Source of the DNA: Apostichopus japonicus
Lineage: Eukaryota > Echinodermata > Holothuroidea > Aspidochirotida > Stichopodidae
Length of the DNA: 64,000 bases
NCBI RefSeq assembly: GCF_037975245.1
Contig: NC_092578.1
Span: 6,551,001 to 6,615,000 of the forward strand
Reading direction: 5' to 3'
Part shown: piece after piece, positions 37,574 to 51,724 of the stretch
Layout of the letters: the number at the start of each line of letters is the position of its first letter
How positions within the stretch are numbered: position 1 is the first letter of the stretch
Position numbers and translations under genes: made by a program
Notes under the pieces: generated by a model
Seen by the model: only the letters and a program-made list of their open reading frames with translations
Told to the model about the DNA's origin: nothing
The model's database searches: none

Positions 37574-37794
37574 CTGATGTTGTGAACATGTAGCTCCCTC
37601 CGCCATCAGCCTCATGATGAAGACAAACGACGCTGGGTACTGGGAATGGCCCTCGTAGACGGGCACCACATGGGAGACCGTCACCAGAAGCCACAGCGAT
37701 TCCACTGACACGACCAGATGCATACATTGCCGACAAGCCACCAAGAGCCACGTGTAGGAGCCCGTATAGAAGCATTGAACGTTTCAAACATTAT
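37574..37794 (-). pseudogene. Relic of actin exon 3
   Basis: Minus-strand sequence still reads IMFETFN, then after a frame change LYASGR-like (MYASGR) and SGIAVASGDG, and after another shift VSHVVPVYEG and finally FTTSG at the old donor (CAG|GTTAGA). It is 221 bases against 247 in the live exons, and the acceptor AG has become TG. No relic of exons 1, 2 or 4 was seen nearby. It lies between genes B and C in the same orientation, so it is probably what remains of a fourth actin copy. Confidence 0.85.
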
Positions 37795-38924
37795 CATTAG
37801 AAGGATACAAACATGATTATTAACGTTAATTATTTACGTCGTACGTTATAGTTTAATAGAAAGGTAGCATATACGTCATATGTGTTGTAGAGCTAACTTT
37901 ATTATTAGATAGGGAGCAAGGTAGGTAATCTTAGCAGGGAAGGTTAGCCACATTTCTAAGTGTACTGTTGTGTCTGGCATGGATCCCAATAAAAGAGAAC
38001 AGGACGTCCAGTGGTTGGTGTGTAAATGGGGATCCTAGAATGTGATGTCCCTCAAATGAGTTTAATCACCCCAAAAGGCACAGGTACCGGTAACCTCTTG
38101 AAACCATTTTATACATACAGACCACCATTTCTAAGTCTTTGCAACAGCGATGTTAGAAAATTTCATTGGTGGGAGGGGTCTGTTTGACATAACTTTCAAC
38201 CCCCCCCCCTCCAAGGGAAAGAGAGCTATATCAGCTCATCACCCAAACGGACGAAACATACTGCAAGATATTCAGCAAACTTCCATGCATCATAAATGAC
38301 AACTGACAGACATTTTCCTTGGTTGGGTACACGGCCTGCCAGAAACACTATATTCATGTACAATGTGAAGATCTGAAGAATGCATGGACCTAGGATTAGG
38401 CAGATCTTAGAGCCAATCTTGCGCTGCCCCTATTCTGGGTCTGATTGAATGTTGTAACAACTTTAGGTCCAGCAATACCCTCTTCCACTCTTTTTATCTT
38501 CTATTTACAAACATAAATTGTAATATTAGTTGCAGTACCAGGACTGTACTAACCCATCAAAGTGTTTTTATCGTTGTTGTTCTTTTTGCTGTTGTATACT
38601 GTCATGAATCATGAATATTCACAGTGTCATTAACTTCATGTCATTTCATTTTTTGCCCGAAGAAGACAGCATGAATATCAGACCTCTACACAACACTTGA
38701 AGAATACAGATAATACAAATCAATTTGCTTCAAGAATTAATAACGCACCAGCGGGTTTGGAGTGGGTGGTAGGTACGTTTGATGGTTATAAGATGGTAGT
38801 TTAGTCCACTGGAAATAAAAGGGTAGTCTACCGACAAACAAATGGGACATCAAGTTAACAAAAAGGATTTTTACAGCATTTAACTGAAAATATTTTATAA
38901 CTGGAAATAGCATTTGTTTGTTTA

Positions 38925-39000
38925 ATTTATATTGTTATTTGTATAGCACCAATAGTATTTTGTGGCTATGACAACCTGAACCTGATATCTCCTTCATGCA
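38925..39000 (-). repeat. Fragment of LINE-type 3' tail
   Basis: On the minus strand GGTGCTATACAAATAACAAT resembles the GGCGCTATATAAAT tail seen at 27.4 kb. Short and degenerate. Confidence 0.3.
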
Positions 39001-39562
39001 GACAGAGTTCACTTTTATTTTCAAATCCATCAGGGATTCTACCAATATTTCCTGACATAATATAGCTCAGTAGGGTGGGGGTGGGGGGATGGGGACTTTT
39101 CTATTATCCCCTTGGAATTCGCCACTGGAATCCCGGCAGACGTCCAGTTCCGTCTGTTGGGATCAATGCAAGTCAGAATGGATGGGGGTCACTGAAAACA
39201 CTTATCAATTTGTTACAATCTCTAAAGTTAAGAACCCCCTCCTTCCCTCCCTCAACCCTCATTGGCCCGGTCTATATGTTAACGATAAGGGTTTTATTTT
39301 AGTTCATATTTGTAATAAATTTCTTTCACACCTATAATTATAGACCTAATTTATAGTCTAAGTAAGCCTCAGAATGTACCATTTGAGGTCTAAATGTTTA
39401 ATTTCATTTTCTGGGGAACAACACCAAAACACCACTTAATTGGATTCGGCTTCAACGTCCCCAGGACCACAACCACTCCTTGCTCTTTTATAAAATCCCC
39501 CATTCGCCATGTCAGGTATAGGTTCATCCCCTGCCTAATTCAGTCGGGAGGTTTTCAGAGTT

Positions 39563-39815
39563 AGTGAAGTGTTAGCTCAGTGGTTATACGCCGGTGCCTT
39601 TCAATCATAAGGTCCCGAGTTCGAGCCACTCCGAGCTTATTGTATTTCGTCCAGTTATAGAGTTGTTGACAATTAACAATTCATAATCATGGACGTTAAA
39701 TATGAATCTAAGACACTGACTTCAGTCAGCTCGCGGCTTTGATAAGCCAATGAGGCTTCTTCGCGAGTTCCTGCTTGAGGATCTAAAATACATACATACA
39801 ATACATACATACGAG
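39563..39815 (+). mobile_element. tRNA-derived SINE, copy 2
   Basis: Same family as 11496-11772, with better boxes: TAGCTCAGTGGTT (39573-39585) and GGTCCCGAGTTCGAGCC (39611-39627). Body and (CATA)n tail match. Ends are approximate; a target duplication is not clear. It is not a functional tRNA gene because no anticodon-arm and acceptor-stem pairing of normal length was seen. Confidence 0.85.
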
Positions 39816-40589
39816 TTTGAGCACTCCCTTCCTTTGTTGTCTGCGTCGCTGTAAACAAGCTGTATAGGATCTCTGACTCACAATTAAGCGACCGTGTGAT
39901 TGAGTTATGTTCAAACTTGAGGAAAATTTACATAAAAAGTAAAAACACGAAAAAAGGTACAAATAAACAAACAATAAACTGGTTTCATATTTGCTTACAT
40001 TTTCTTTTTATTTCAGAATAAATCGCCAATCTATGTATGAACATGTTTAGCAAAACTTTACGATAAATATACATTTACATCCGTATTTATAATTTCACAT
40101 TTAAACTTCTTGGAAACCATTTTTATGCGGTTAGGGTGGGGGGGGGGGGAGCGGTGGGGATGGGCTGGAGGAGGGACATTATGGTATTTTGCTTTGAATT
40201 CTTTCATGACGGCATTTATCGACGAAGAAGCTACTTTCTTGAAATCATGTTGCATATACGGTACTAAATTTCAGAATGTGTTTCTACTAGTTCAGTTACT
40301 ATACTATATGCAATTGTATGCAGACACATCGTCTGTCGTACTCTGGGTGTACATATTTTTATTACATATTTGTAATCCGGTAGTATCCAAAACAGAGCAT
40401 TTTGGACACCGGCATTATTTTGACAACTACGATTAGGTATTTGGTCTTTATGATGTTGCACTATATGTACATTAATAAACGTCAATGGGGAAATTGATGA
40501 CTCTGTTGGAAGTGAGTTTTTTTGTTTTCCGTGGCCAGGTAGTGTGGACTCAGTTTCCATGAAATTGTACAAAATTGACTTGATCATAA

Positions 40590-43300
<2,711 letters not shown>

Positions 43301-43795
43301 TTATATTTTTTTTAATATTCACGTCAAATTTGAATCTCGATTCTGTAATAAGTAAAAAAGAAAAGAAAATTAAGCAACAACATTAAATATAACGAAACGT
43401 ATAGGAATACTACAGATGAGAAATGATTCACTCAAATATCACATTTAGACTCGCCATGCCGAACAAACGGAGAAACTTAACTTTAATTGGAATTACAATT
43501 AGATTTCCCCAAGACAAAGTGTAATTAAAAATCCTGAATTTGAATTAAAAGGTTGTTGGTAAATATTACACGATGGAATTCTGATGATGTTTGAGTAAAG
43601 TAAATAAGTATAACTAATTGAAACTGACTTTGAATATTTTTTTCCATTCGTAAATATTTGTTCTGGCAAACGGCTCATATAATTATGTCTAAGTTTGTTT
43701 ATGATTTTTTTCGTCACGGTTATCAAAGTAGATCCTGTCAGAACTGCAAGATTGATTTTCTCAAACATTGCAGTAGATATGCTATACGGTACCGA

Positions 43796-44463
43796 CATAG
43801 GCGTGCGGGACCATTTCAGTTTGGGGGGGGCAGAAACTTTTGTGCCCGAAAGTTCCCGTGACACTATCTTAGCGGAGCGCCACCATCAGTTGGCGCGTAG
43901 CGCACAAGAATTTTTTTGGCAAAAGCTGGCTCTCAGATTGCCGGAAATGGCACTTCTGAGGCCTTGCAAGTTGCATCTAAACATTCTTTATTTTGTAATC
44001 TCACGTTTTAGAAATTTACACCTCCCCAAATATTTGGTAAATTAGAAGAAGAAAAAATTGTAACGATCGTTTTAGACTTGTAGTCATTCACTTCAGAGAC
44101 TGCTAATCTCCATGCATGCATGTCACCAAGATTGTGAGCGGCGTTCCCTGGTAATAATTTTGGGCGATAGTGCAAAAAGCGTGGTAGCCCAGATGAGCTG
44201 CGCTTACGGTGGTGTTACACGGAAATATTCGGGCATCATGATGCTAAATAAAGAAAATCATTAGGCCTATCGCTCTCCACGGAATTATCGGGCAAAAATT
44301 TGAAAAAGATTCGGGCAAGCTACTGCATATTTATATATATTTATTATTTTTCCCCTCTAAGGCTGCCCGAATTTTCGGGACTTTTGCCCGAATTTCTTGT
44401 CCTCTGGAAATTTGGGGGGCAGTCTGCCCCTGCCCCCCCCCCCCCCCGCCTCGTACGCCTATG
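43796..44463. mobile_element. hAT-like non-autonomous element 6 in actin C UTR intron
   Basis: Exact 8-bp duplication GGTACCGA (43788-43795, 44464-44471). Left end CATAGGCGTGCGGG, right end inverted CATAGGCGTACGAGG. Shares AGCGCCACCATCAGTTGGCG with element 3 in the interior, plus GCACAAGAATTTTTTTGGC nearby. No transposase. Confidence 0.85.
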
Positions 44464-45512
44464 GGTACCGATCAAAGCCTTTATCACATTATATAGTATG
44501 TCTTCAATAATAACCTATACGTCTAATCTCTAAAACTAGTAATTGACATCGAGTATGTCTGATCATAGGTCATTCCACGGAATCTATAATCAGCAAGTGG
44601 TTAAGTAGACAAAGCGATGCATGCCTTTATATGGTACGACCCATATTAAACTCGGTTAAACCGACTCCACCCACCCTATGAATATTCATTAATTATACCT
44701 AAAGACACGCTGAAGACAAACTGGATTAACTTTGATTATTTGTAGTTATTATGTTTAAGGGATTCCGTATAAGATCCATTGTATCCTTGTATAATCACGT
44801 AAATCGTTTTAAGGATTAGAACGAAGACCAAAATGGTGTTCAAGAGGAAGACAATTGATGAATTTCCTGGGTAAAGCAACTTTATCCTTGTCGTGTGTAC
44901 GAAAGAAAGCTTATAGGTTTGATTGAATGGTTAACGGAAAATAAAATAAAAATGGAATTCTCCTTGACAAGTCCTTCAAAAGAACCCTGAACTTCTGCAG
45001 GGTATCAATGAATATGTCTTGGGGGGGGGGGGTGGAAGGGGTGGCAGGGGCTCATTGGAGATGCATCCCTTGACTAGCTTTTACTTTTGTCCCCCTAAAC
45101 CTAAAATTCTCCCGGCACTCATTACACAATTCATTTTACGGTCGGTTTACTGTTTGCTTGACCCCGGCGTTTTGTCTTTCCATCTGTAAACCTGTCACTC
45201 ATCTGAATTCACGATAGTCACATGCAGTGAACATCTTGATAACATTATGAATTCAATGTGATTATTTAAATAAAGAGAATAGGACGTTAACTATAGACGG
45301 AGCGAGCCAGTGAAAAGTAAACAAAATATAGATATCACAAAAATGAAATTAATAATATGTCAACCAATGGGTGGGTCATGCAAACAAACGTCGTATCTCA
45401 AGGCTTAAGCAAACTGTCGTTGAAGTATTGTAAGTGTGAAATGAGGTACTCGAGCAACTAATAGCATGAGTAGAGCTACGTATAGTTCTGTTCTGGCATC
45501 CTTTGGTATCTA

Positions 45513-45514
<2 letters not shown>

Positions 45515-45558
<44 letters not shown>

Positions 45559-45594
45559 CATACATACATACATATATACTTAATATATATATAC
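45515..45594. repeat. (TA)n(CATA)n microsatellite
   Basis: TA tract passing into CATA repeats and back to TA, in the actin C UTR intron. Confidence 0.95.
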
Positions 45595-45893
45595 AAATGA
45601 GCTGTATACGCTATATTAGAACTCATAGCCTACACCTATTTAAAAACAATACCCCCAAGTTGATCAATATGGCCAGAAGTTTACTTTACCCACCGGAAAA
45701 AGAAAAAAAAGTCTAAACCGTGTTAGTCCGAAAACATGTAATCCTTCGAAAACTCTGTCATGGAAGGGAAATTACATTTTAGATTTAGCTTACAATATAC
45801 GCAATTCGAAAAATATCAATTTATTAGGAAATTACTTTATCAAAAAAACTCTAATAAAAATTTGAAGCCAAATCAAAATTTAATAAAACTTAC

Positions 45894-45940
45894 CGACTTA
45901 ATGATTGAGATGATTCTTGCCTCTGATTGAAGTTGGAAAG
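45894..45940 (-). other. Probable non-coding first exon of actin C
   Basis: Ends at donor GTCG|GTAAGT (45894/45893). The start is estimated about 30 bases downstream of TATAAAA. Splices to the acceptor at 43343-43344, giving a 2.55 kb UTR intron that contains a hAT-like element. Confidence 0.6.
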
Positions 45941-45966
45941 TAAGATTCGATGGGCTGTGTTCTCAG

Positions 45967-46078
45967 TTTTATACGATCATTTGCATAACAAAGCCCACCC
46001 GTGACGGTATCAACACTTCCAAATTTGATCAAAGCTACCAAGGTTACAAAGTTCATTGGTAAATGAATGAATATTCAT
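45967..46078 (-). promoter_or_regulatory. Actin C promoter: palindrome, CArG-like box, octamer, TATA
   Basis: Minus strand: exact palindrome ATGAATATTCAT (46067-46078); a CArG-like site, printed on plus as CCAAATTTGA (46019-46028, one base off consensus); octamer ATGCAAAT (45979-45986); and a perfect TATAAAA (45967-45973). The octamer sits 5 bases upstream of TATA. A non-coding exon with a GTAAGT donor follows. Confidence 0.7.
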
Positions 46079-48573
46079 ATCCTATCATCGACTCAGTTGA
46101 TATCTTTTTTTGTCAATAGATGATTTACTTTATATATGATTGCATCATCATAAATATATTTATCATAACTTAAAAGGTATATCATCATTTGCCATGCTAT
46201 TTCTATAGAGTAAGCCTTGTCGAGGTATTATGTAGGTGAAAAGGTCACTATGCTGTTATATATATTTATGTAGGTCATAATGCAATGATTTTAAAATTTT
46301 CTTGTTACATTTTTACAAAGCAATAACATAAATTACAATATCATTTATAAAATGTTTGTTCTGCAGGTGCCCACCAGTTAGAGAATTTTACTGCTATACA
46401 TAATTCTGTTTCATGAAATCGTGTGTGTTTTTCATATGTATACGCTAAATTGTCACCAGCAAAGTTATCAGGCCCCACATTTAGCCAACTGGCTACAATT
46501 ACGGAAAGTTTTCATCTGTTCAGTTCTGACCCTCAAACTTATGTCCACATGTTGGGACTAAGGGTTAAACTAGTCCAGGAACAAATGTTTCAGTGGTGAC
46601 AGAGGCTTTGCGGTGGCGGCCGGGGTGTTTGGGGGGGGGGCAGGGGAAGGGAGTGAAGAAGAGAGGAAATGCTTGGCCACTTTGTTGAAAAACATGAATG
46701 ACCATTTAATAAACCTTTTTGCAGATATGGGGGTAAAATTGATAGCCCTTACCATGGCACTTACTGAATGGCAGAAATTTGGTTCAAAGTTGTCCAAAGA
46801 GGTATAACTAATTCCCTATCATATATCCTACCATATCCCGTACCCCCTCGCTGACGTTAACTTTGTCTCCACAACGTCAGGATTGAAAATTTATGATATG
46901 CAAATTGTCCCATGCATATTTATATTAGTATAGTATTTCATAAATATTCAAATTTCATAAAATTCATAATATTCAATTTTCAAATTTCATTTCAAGTATT
47001 TCATACTTATTTTTGCCTTCACAATGGACAGTCCCTATCTGCGACAGGTAACGTCCAGTTTTTAGTGTAGATTGTGGGACGAAATCCAATATCTGTCTTT
47101 GTTATTTGCCTTTAACATTTATCTCACAGAATTATACTTTGTATAGAAGAGCAGACATGTTTCATGGTCTTGTTATAACACATAAAACATTCAGGGGTGT
47201 ACATACGTGGGGGTTTTGGTGACGGGGGAGGGGGGTGGAAACAAAAAGTCGGTTACAAATCGGTGCCGAGTCTGTCTCAAAGTTGGAGTCAAATTCAGCG
47301 TTCTCTGACACCTACGAGACGTTGAGGGGAATAAAATAAAAAGGAAGAAAAACAAAAAACAAAATCAAAATCATTCTCTACGTTTGACCCTGACGTCTAC
47401 AATTCTCAGATTTGAATAATATTAGGATAACAAAATGCTAAAGCATTTGTTTAGTCACTTTAATCGTTCATCTATTTTGCTGATAACCTGGGAGGACCAA
47501 TCTTGCGAAGGAATTCGTATAGTTTACAAACATTGACATAATAAACTTTAATAGTGCTGTGTCACTCCACCATTTCAATCCAATGTGCGAAAAAAGGGGG
47601 GGGGGGGGTGGGTGCCAAGGTGGGATAGATGTTCAGATATTTCACATATAAAGTTATTGTGCACGTTTTTCTTGTAGGGGGTTTAGTCACCACCCGTTGC
47701 TAAGGAGGTACTAAGTTCACTTGTCACACGTAGCCTAACTACGTACACCTGATACGGGCCGTATGTATATTGACTCATAATAAAGATAAGACCTACCACA
47801 ACTTAAGATTAGACTTTTAGAAGGACGACTATTACTAACCATCACTGAATTACGCTCCACCCACCCCACCCCACCCAGATCCCCCTGATTACCGTATTAA
47901 TACGATCAGATAATCACATTACCTTCCCGCACACCCTTCGTAGGTAGTAGATTCGCAATGTCAACACATAATCAAATTTGAGTGGACGTAAGAATTTGGT
48001 CGATAGCAATCGTACACTCATTTTCCTCCTTAGCCTAACCTACCCCCCCCCTCTCCCACCTCACCCTCTTCCTCCCCCTCTCCCACCTCACACTCTTCCT
48101 CCCCATGTAAACCGATTTCTAGCAAGCTAAGTGCTACTGCTACAACGTTGTAACACATTATAGCATGTACATTTGAAGGTTGCTCATATTGCATGGACTT
48201 TGGTCATTACCAAATTTGACACATTCACACGATCCCCTTTCGCTTTGGCAACTGGATGACAAATTCTACTTCTACGGTCTCTTATTCAGCGATAACAGGA
48301 GCAAACAATAGATACATTCTGTGAAAATGCCTGAATCAAAGGTAATGGTGAAATACAATAACTGCCCATCTCTGTATAATAGGGTGTATAGGTATATAGG
48401 AACGTTATAAAAACGGTATTTTGAAGGTTGACTTATCTTAAAGGTAATTCCTCGGTGTCATCCACGAGAGAATAGCATAAGAAACATCAGTAAAAGGTTC
48501 AGACAAACTGTAAAGTAAAACTTATGACTATTTTATGGCCTCTTCTGGTTTTGGACAGAATTACAATTATTGT

Positions 48574-48633
48574 CGTAAGCAGCACCGTAAGCAGCACCGT
48601 AAGCAGCACCGTAAGCAGCACCGTAAGCAGCAC
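48574..48633. repeat. Five copies of a 12-bp repeat
   Basis: CGTAAGCAGCAC repeated five times without change, 60 bases upstream of the U2-like fragment. Perfect copies imply recent slippage. Confidence 0.95.
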
Positions 48634-48693
48634 AGTACATTGCCATACCGTATAGGATGTTTCCCGCAAACACACCATTCTCCATCTCTTAAC

Positions 48694-48740
48694 TCGCTTC
48701 TCGGCCTTTTTGGCTAAGAACATTGTGTAGCATTATGTTT
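48694..48740 (+). pseudogene. U2 snRNA 5'-end-like fragment
   Basis: CGCTTCTCGGCCTTTTTGG followed by CTAAGA and TGTAG matches the conserved 5' end of U2 snRNA apart from an extra T and later changes; the branch-point recognition region (GTAGTA) is altered to GTAGCA and the Sm site and 3' stems are not recognisable. Probably a truncated or degraded U2 copy. Confidence 0.55.
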
Positions 48741-49231
48741 CCTCTTCAAGGGGAATCGTGAAACATACCTGACGATGATCACATAGTCGCAGTCTCGATG
48801 CAGGGGGACTGGGGTTGAGAGCGGATCAGTCGTTCGGTTGTTTGGTTTGTCGTTCCCAGGTTCTTTCTTGTGTGACTTTTCTTAAAAGAGTATCTCCATC
48901 TCTAAACTTGACAGGAACGGTATTGTATTACGCACCAACCGTACGGTTACCCACCCAGTTGGGACAATTTTTCTGTACTGTAGTGTTACGTCCCGCTTCA
49001 GAGCACTCGTATTGTCAGTACGAGCAGTATCAATATCATGTTTCTATCAGATCAAGGTTAGGAACTGTTCATACTGTCAATATGAGAGCATGATATTGGA
49101 GTACAGGGTATTAGCATTAGGAAATTGTTCTAACTGGTTGGGTTACCGTTTAACATTATGACTATGCATATATGCAGATTAGCCACTTTAACTTAATCGA
49201 TTTCCAAGAACAGTAATGTTGTGACAGACTG

Positions 49232-49407
49232 ATTGGTTCTTTTTGATGTTTTGAACAAATCCAGCTTTGTGATTGGTTGGAAATAGATATTTGTTGTTAA
49301 CCTCATGTTGGAAAGTGACTTACTCATTTCAAACTTTCAAAGGCGTATGGTCACCGTGATTGGCAGAAGGTAAAAATCGTAATAATAGTTTCACCAATCG
49401 TACCAAT
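49232..49407. promoter_or_regulatory. Cluster of five CCAAT boxes
   Basis: GATTGG-type boxes at 49231, 49271 and 49358 and inverted CCAATC at 49394 and 49403. NF-Y sites of this kind mark some promoters, but no first exon was identified nearby. Confidence 0.35.
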
Positions 49408-49998
49408 CACATCACTGACAGAATAAACACAACAGATCTTTTTTTATTGGGGGGGGGGGGGGTGGGGGATTCTGACGGCATTCCTTTTTGATTTCCGCGG
49501 TCCGATACCTACTTGGCACGCTAAACGCCATCGAAAACACCTCACCGAGATAGGACCACATCAACAAATACGAATAGAGCAATCAATTTCAATTCATAGG
49601 TGGAATTCGAAAACGGACAGCAAAAGAAAATGGAAACTATGCATTTTGTGAAACAATATTTTATTTATTATACTCCATCTGGGAACATTTCATCCCAATC
49701 CCACACCAACCCCATCTCCACCTTCCACCCCTCACCACTACCATGCGGCTACACCAGACCCCATCTGCATCACCACCACCCAGAGGCGTACTCAGAGGGC
49801 AAAGGGGACATAGCCCCATGAAAAGATTAACTCGAGGGGTGTGATGTTCCCCTCCCATAATTGCTAGTGGATGCATAAAGCAAAACCAAAAAAGCTCATT
49901 TGAACAGCCTGTTTCACATTTTTTCCAAAGTAGAACATGTTAAAAATGAATATTACATAAGTATAAATTTACAATGTTGTTACATTATTGTTTACAAC

Positions 49999-50345
49999 CA
50001 GGGTTATAGCTAGGAGACTGTGAGTGCTGGTTAAATAAATTTGCGAAGCGTAGCGAGCGTAGCGAGCGAAGCTCTCGCATCTCACGGCCGGGGGTCCAGG
50101 GGCCCGCTTAAGGGTGATTTTTGCTACTTTTCAGATTTACAATTGGTAAATAACAGAAAAAGGTGACGTTATTATCATGTTTTACGGCAAGGGAAAGATA
50201 AATTTGTTACTTTTGTTGTATTTCACAAGCATTTTACTATTTTTTTGTGCCGGCCGGTGGACTGTTTATTCACTTCCAATGCCGGCCGGCAGGCGTGAGT
50301 GGCGGTTACCACCGGCCGCCGCCGGCCGGCGTGGCTATAACCCTG
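49999..50345. mobile_element. hAT-like non-autonomous element 7
   Basis: Exact 8-bp duplication TTTACAAC (49991-49998, 50346-50353). Both ends start CAGGGTTATAGC when read inwards. The interior has GCGAAGCGTAGCGAGCG and three copies of GCCGGCCGG in about 80 bases, very GC-rich against its surroundings. Confidence 0.85.
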
Positions 50346-51461
50346 TTTACAACTATATACTTGTGTAAAAGTATAAGAGGGCCTGACTTTTCGATCCAAG
50401 CAGGACCTTCTTGAGAGTCTGAATGACAAGTTACAGTATAACAGAAGGGACAAATACACTCACAGAATACAGACAGGTTAATGAGAAGGGTGAACACAAA
50501 AGAGTGAGATGTAAAAGGATTAGTAGACCAGGGATGGAGAGAAGAAAGAATCCAACAGGGGATGAGGAGAGGTAGGAGAAAACAACTAAATACTTGATCG
50601 TCCTCATGAAATCATTGGAACAAATATCACAAATTTCTTCCTGGAAGTATTATGGTGCAGGAGGAGAAAGTAGAGGGAGATAAACCTTACAGCTTCATTG
50701 ATCAAGTGCACTTGTATTCATGAAGAGTTTGTATTGATAAGATTTTACCCGCCTCTCTTTGTGCTAAACTTGTTCTCCAGCCACTTCGAGTGACAAGCTT
50801 ATATGAGGGCGCTATAACCGTTTCCATGGTGACTTATTGTCGGATCAAACTAAAACAAATATTGAAATGAAATCTGTATGGACTGAACGTAATTATTTGT
50901 AATCATCATTTTGTGTAGTTTTATACACAAGAGATCTCTTCTATCGTAATTTTATGAAATTTTGTAGAATTTGATCAATAATATTTCAGATCAGAATAAT
51001 ACCTGTTTGATGAGATTTCTTTGCGTTATTTCATTCTTATGATACGGTGCACCCTGATATATATAATAATAAAATAAGTCTTCTTATGATGTATCCACCA
51101 TGCATCTACATTCACCCAAGAGTTCAACAACACAAAGAGGTACAGGTGAGAGGATGAATCTGAAAAGGAAATAAAAAACATTTTTGTTTTAAACATTTTC
51201 ATATAAAAGTGTAAAAAGATAGTTCAGAGAACAAATTAATTTTGATTGATGAAAGGGGAATAAATATACCTAGTACGCTCGACTAGTGAAATTTGCCGAC
51301 AATTTCCTACATGGAGTTTTCTACACGGAGGGATGGGTGGGGGTGAGGAAGGGGTTCTGGAGGGTAGGGAGGGGTCAAGTGCTATGGTTGTTATGACTTT
51401 TTTGTTGTTCTGGCAAAGGCAAAAAATGCGAATGGCAAACGTGTTACAGTGGCACCTACTT

Positions 51462-51724
51462 TTAAAGGCTGATTGGTTCAACATAAATGAAAAATTCGCA
51501 TTTGGCTTGATTCCCAGCAGCGTCTTCATACACGAGTTTTACCATTTGGAAATGACCAGGATTGTAAACAGCTCCCGGATAGGCATTGGCGTGTACTAGC
51601 CTCACTGGTATATTGCTTTCGAAGTCCACCACATATGGCATCGACCATCTTAAAACGCGTGGAACATCACTCCTAGCGATAATGGGATCAGGACAGGTTA
51701 ATACCAAGGGAGGAGTCTGATCGT
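51462..51724 (-). CDS. EGF/HYR gene last exon: HYR domain 3 and stop
   Basis: DDQTPPLVLTCPDP, VLRWSMPYVVDFES, FQMVKLVYEDAAGNQAKCEFF and IYVEPISL then TAA. Classic HYR ending (DAAGN..C.F.I.V). The stop comes 6 codons after the domain, so the protein ends outside the membrane unless an unseen alternative exon is used. Confidence 0.85.

Larger units (their letters stand above)
37795..40589. other. Intergenic between actin relic and actin C
   Basis: Contains a LINE-tail fragment and SINE copy 2. One ATGAATATTCAC (38611-38622) is a single base from the palindrome of the live promoters. No gene. Confidence 0.6.
46079..51461. other. Intergenic between actin C and the EGF/HYR gene
   Basis: The stretch upstream of actin C and downstream of the EGF/HYR stop. 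Besides the 12-bp repeat, U2-like fragment, CCAAT cluster and hAT-like element 7, no coding exon was found. Confidence 0.6.

Noticed and set aside
39573-39640. Functional tRNA gene
   Set aside because: A and B boxes are present but it is the head of a SINE with a second copy at 11.5 kb.
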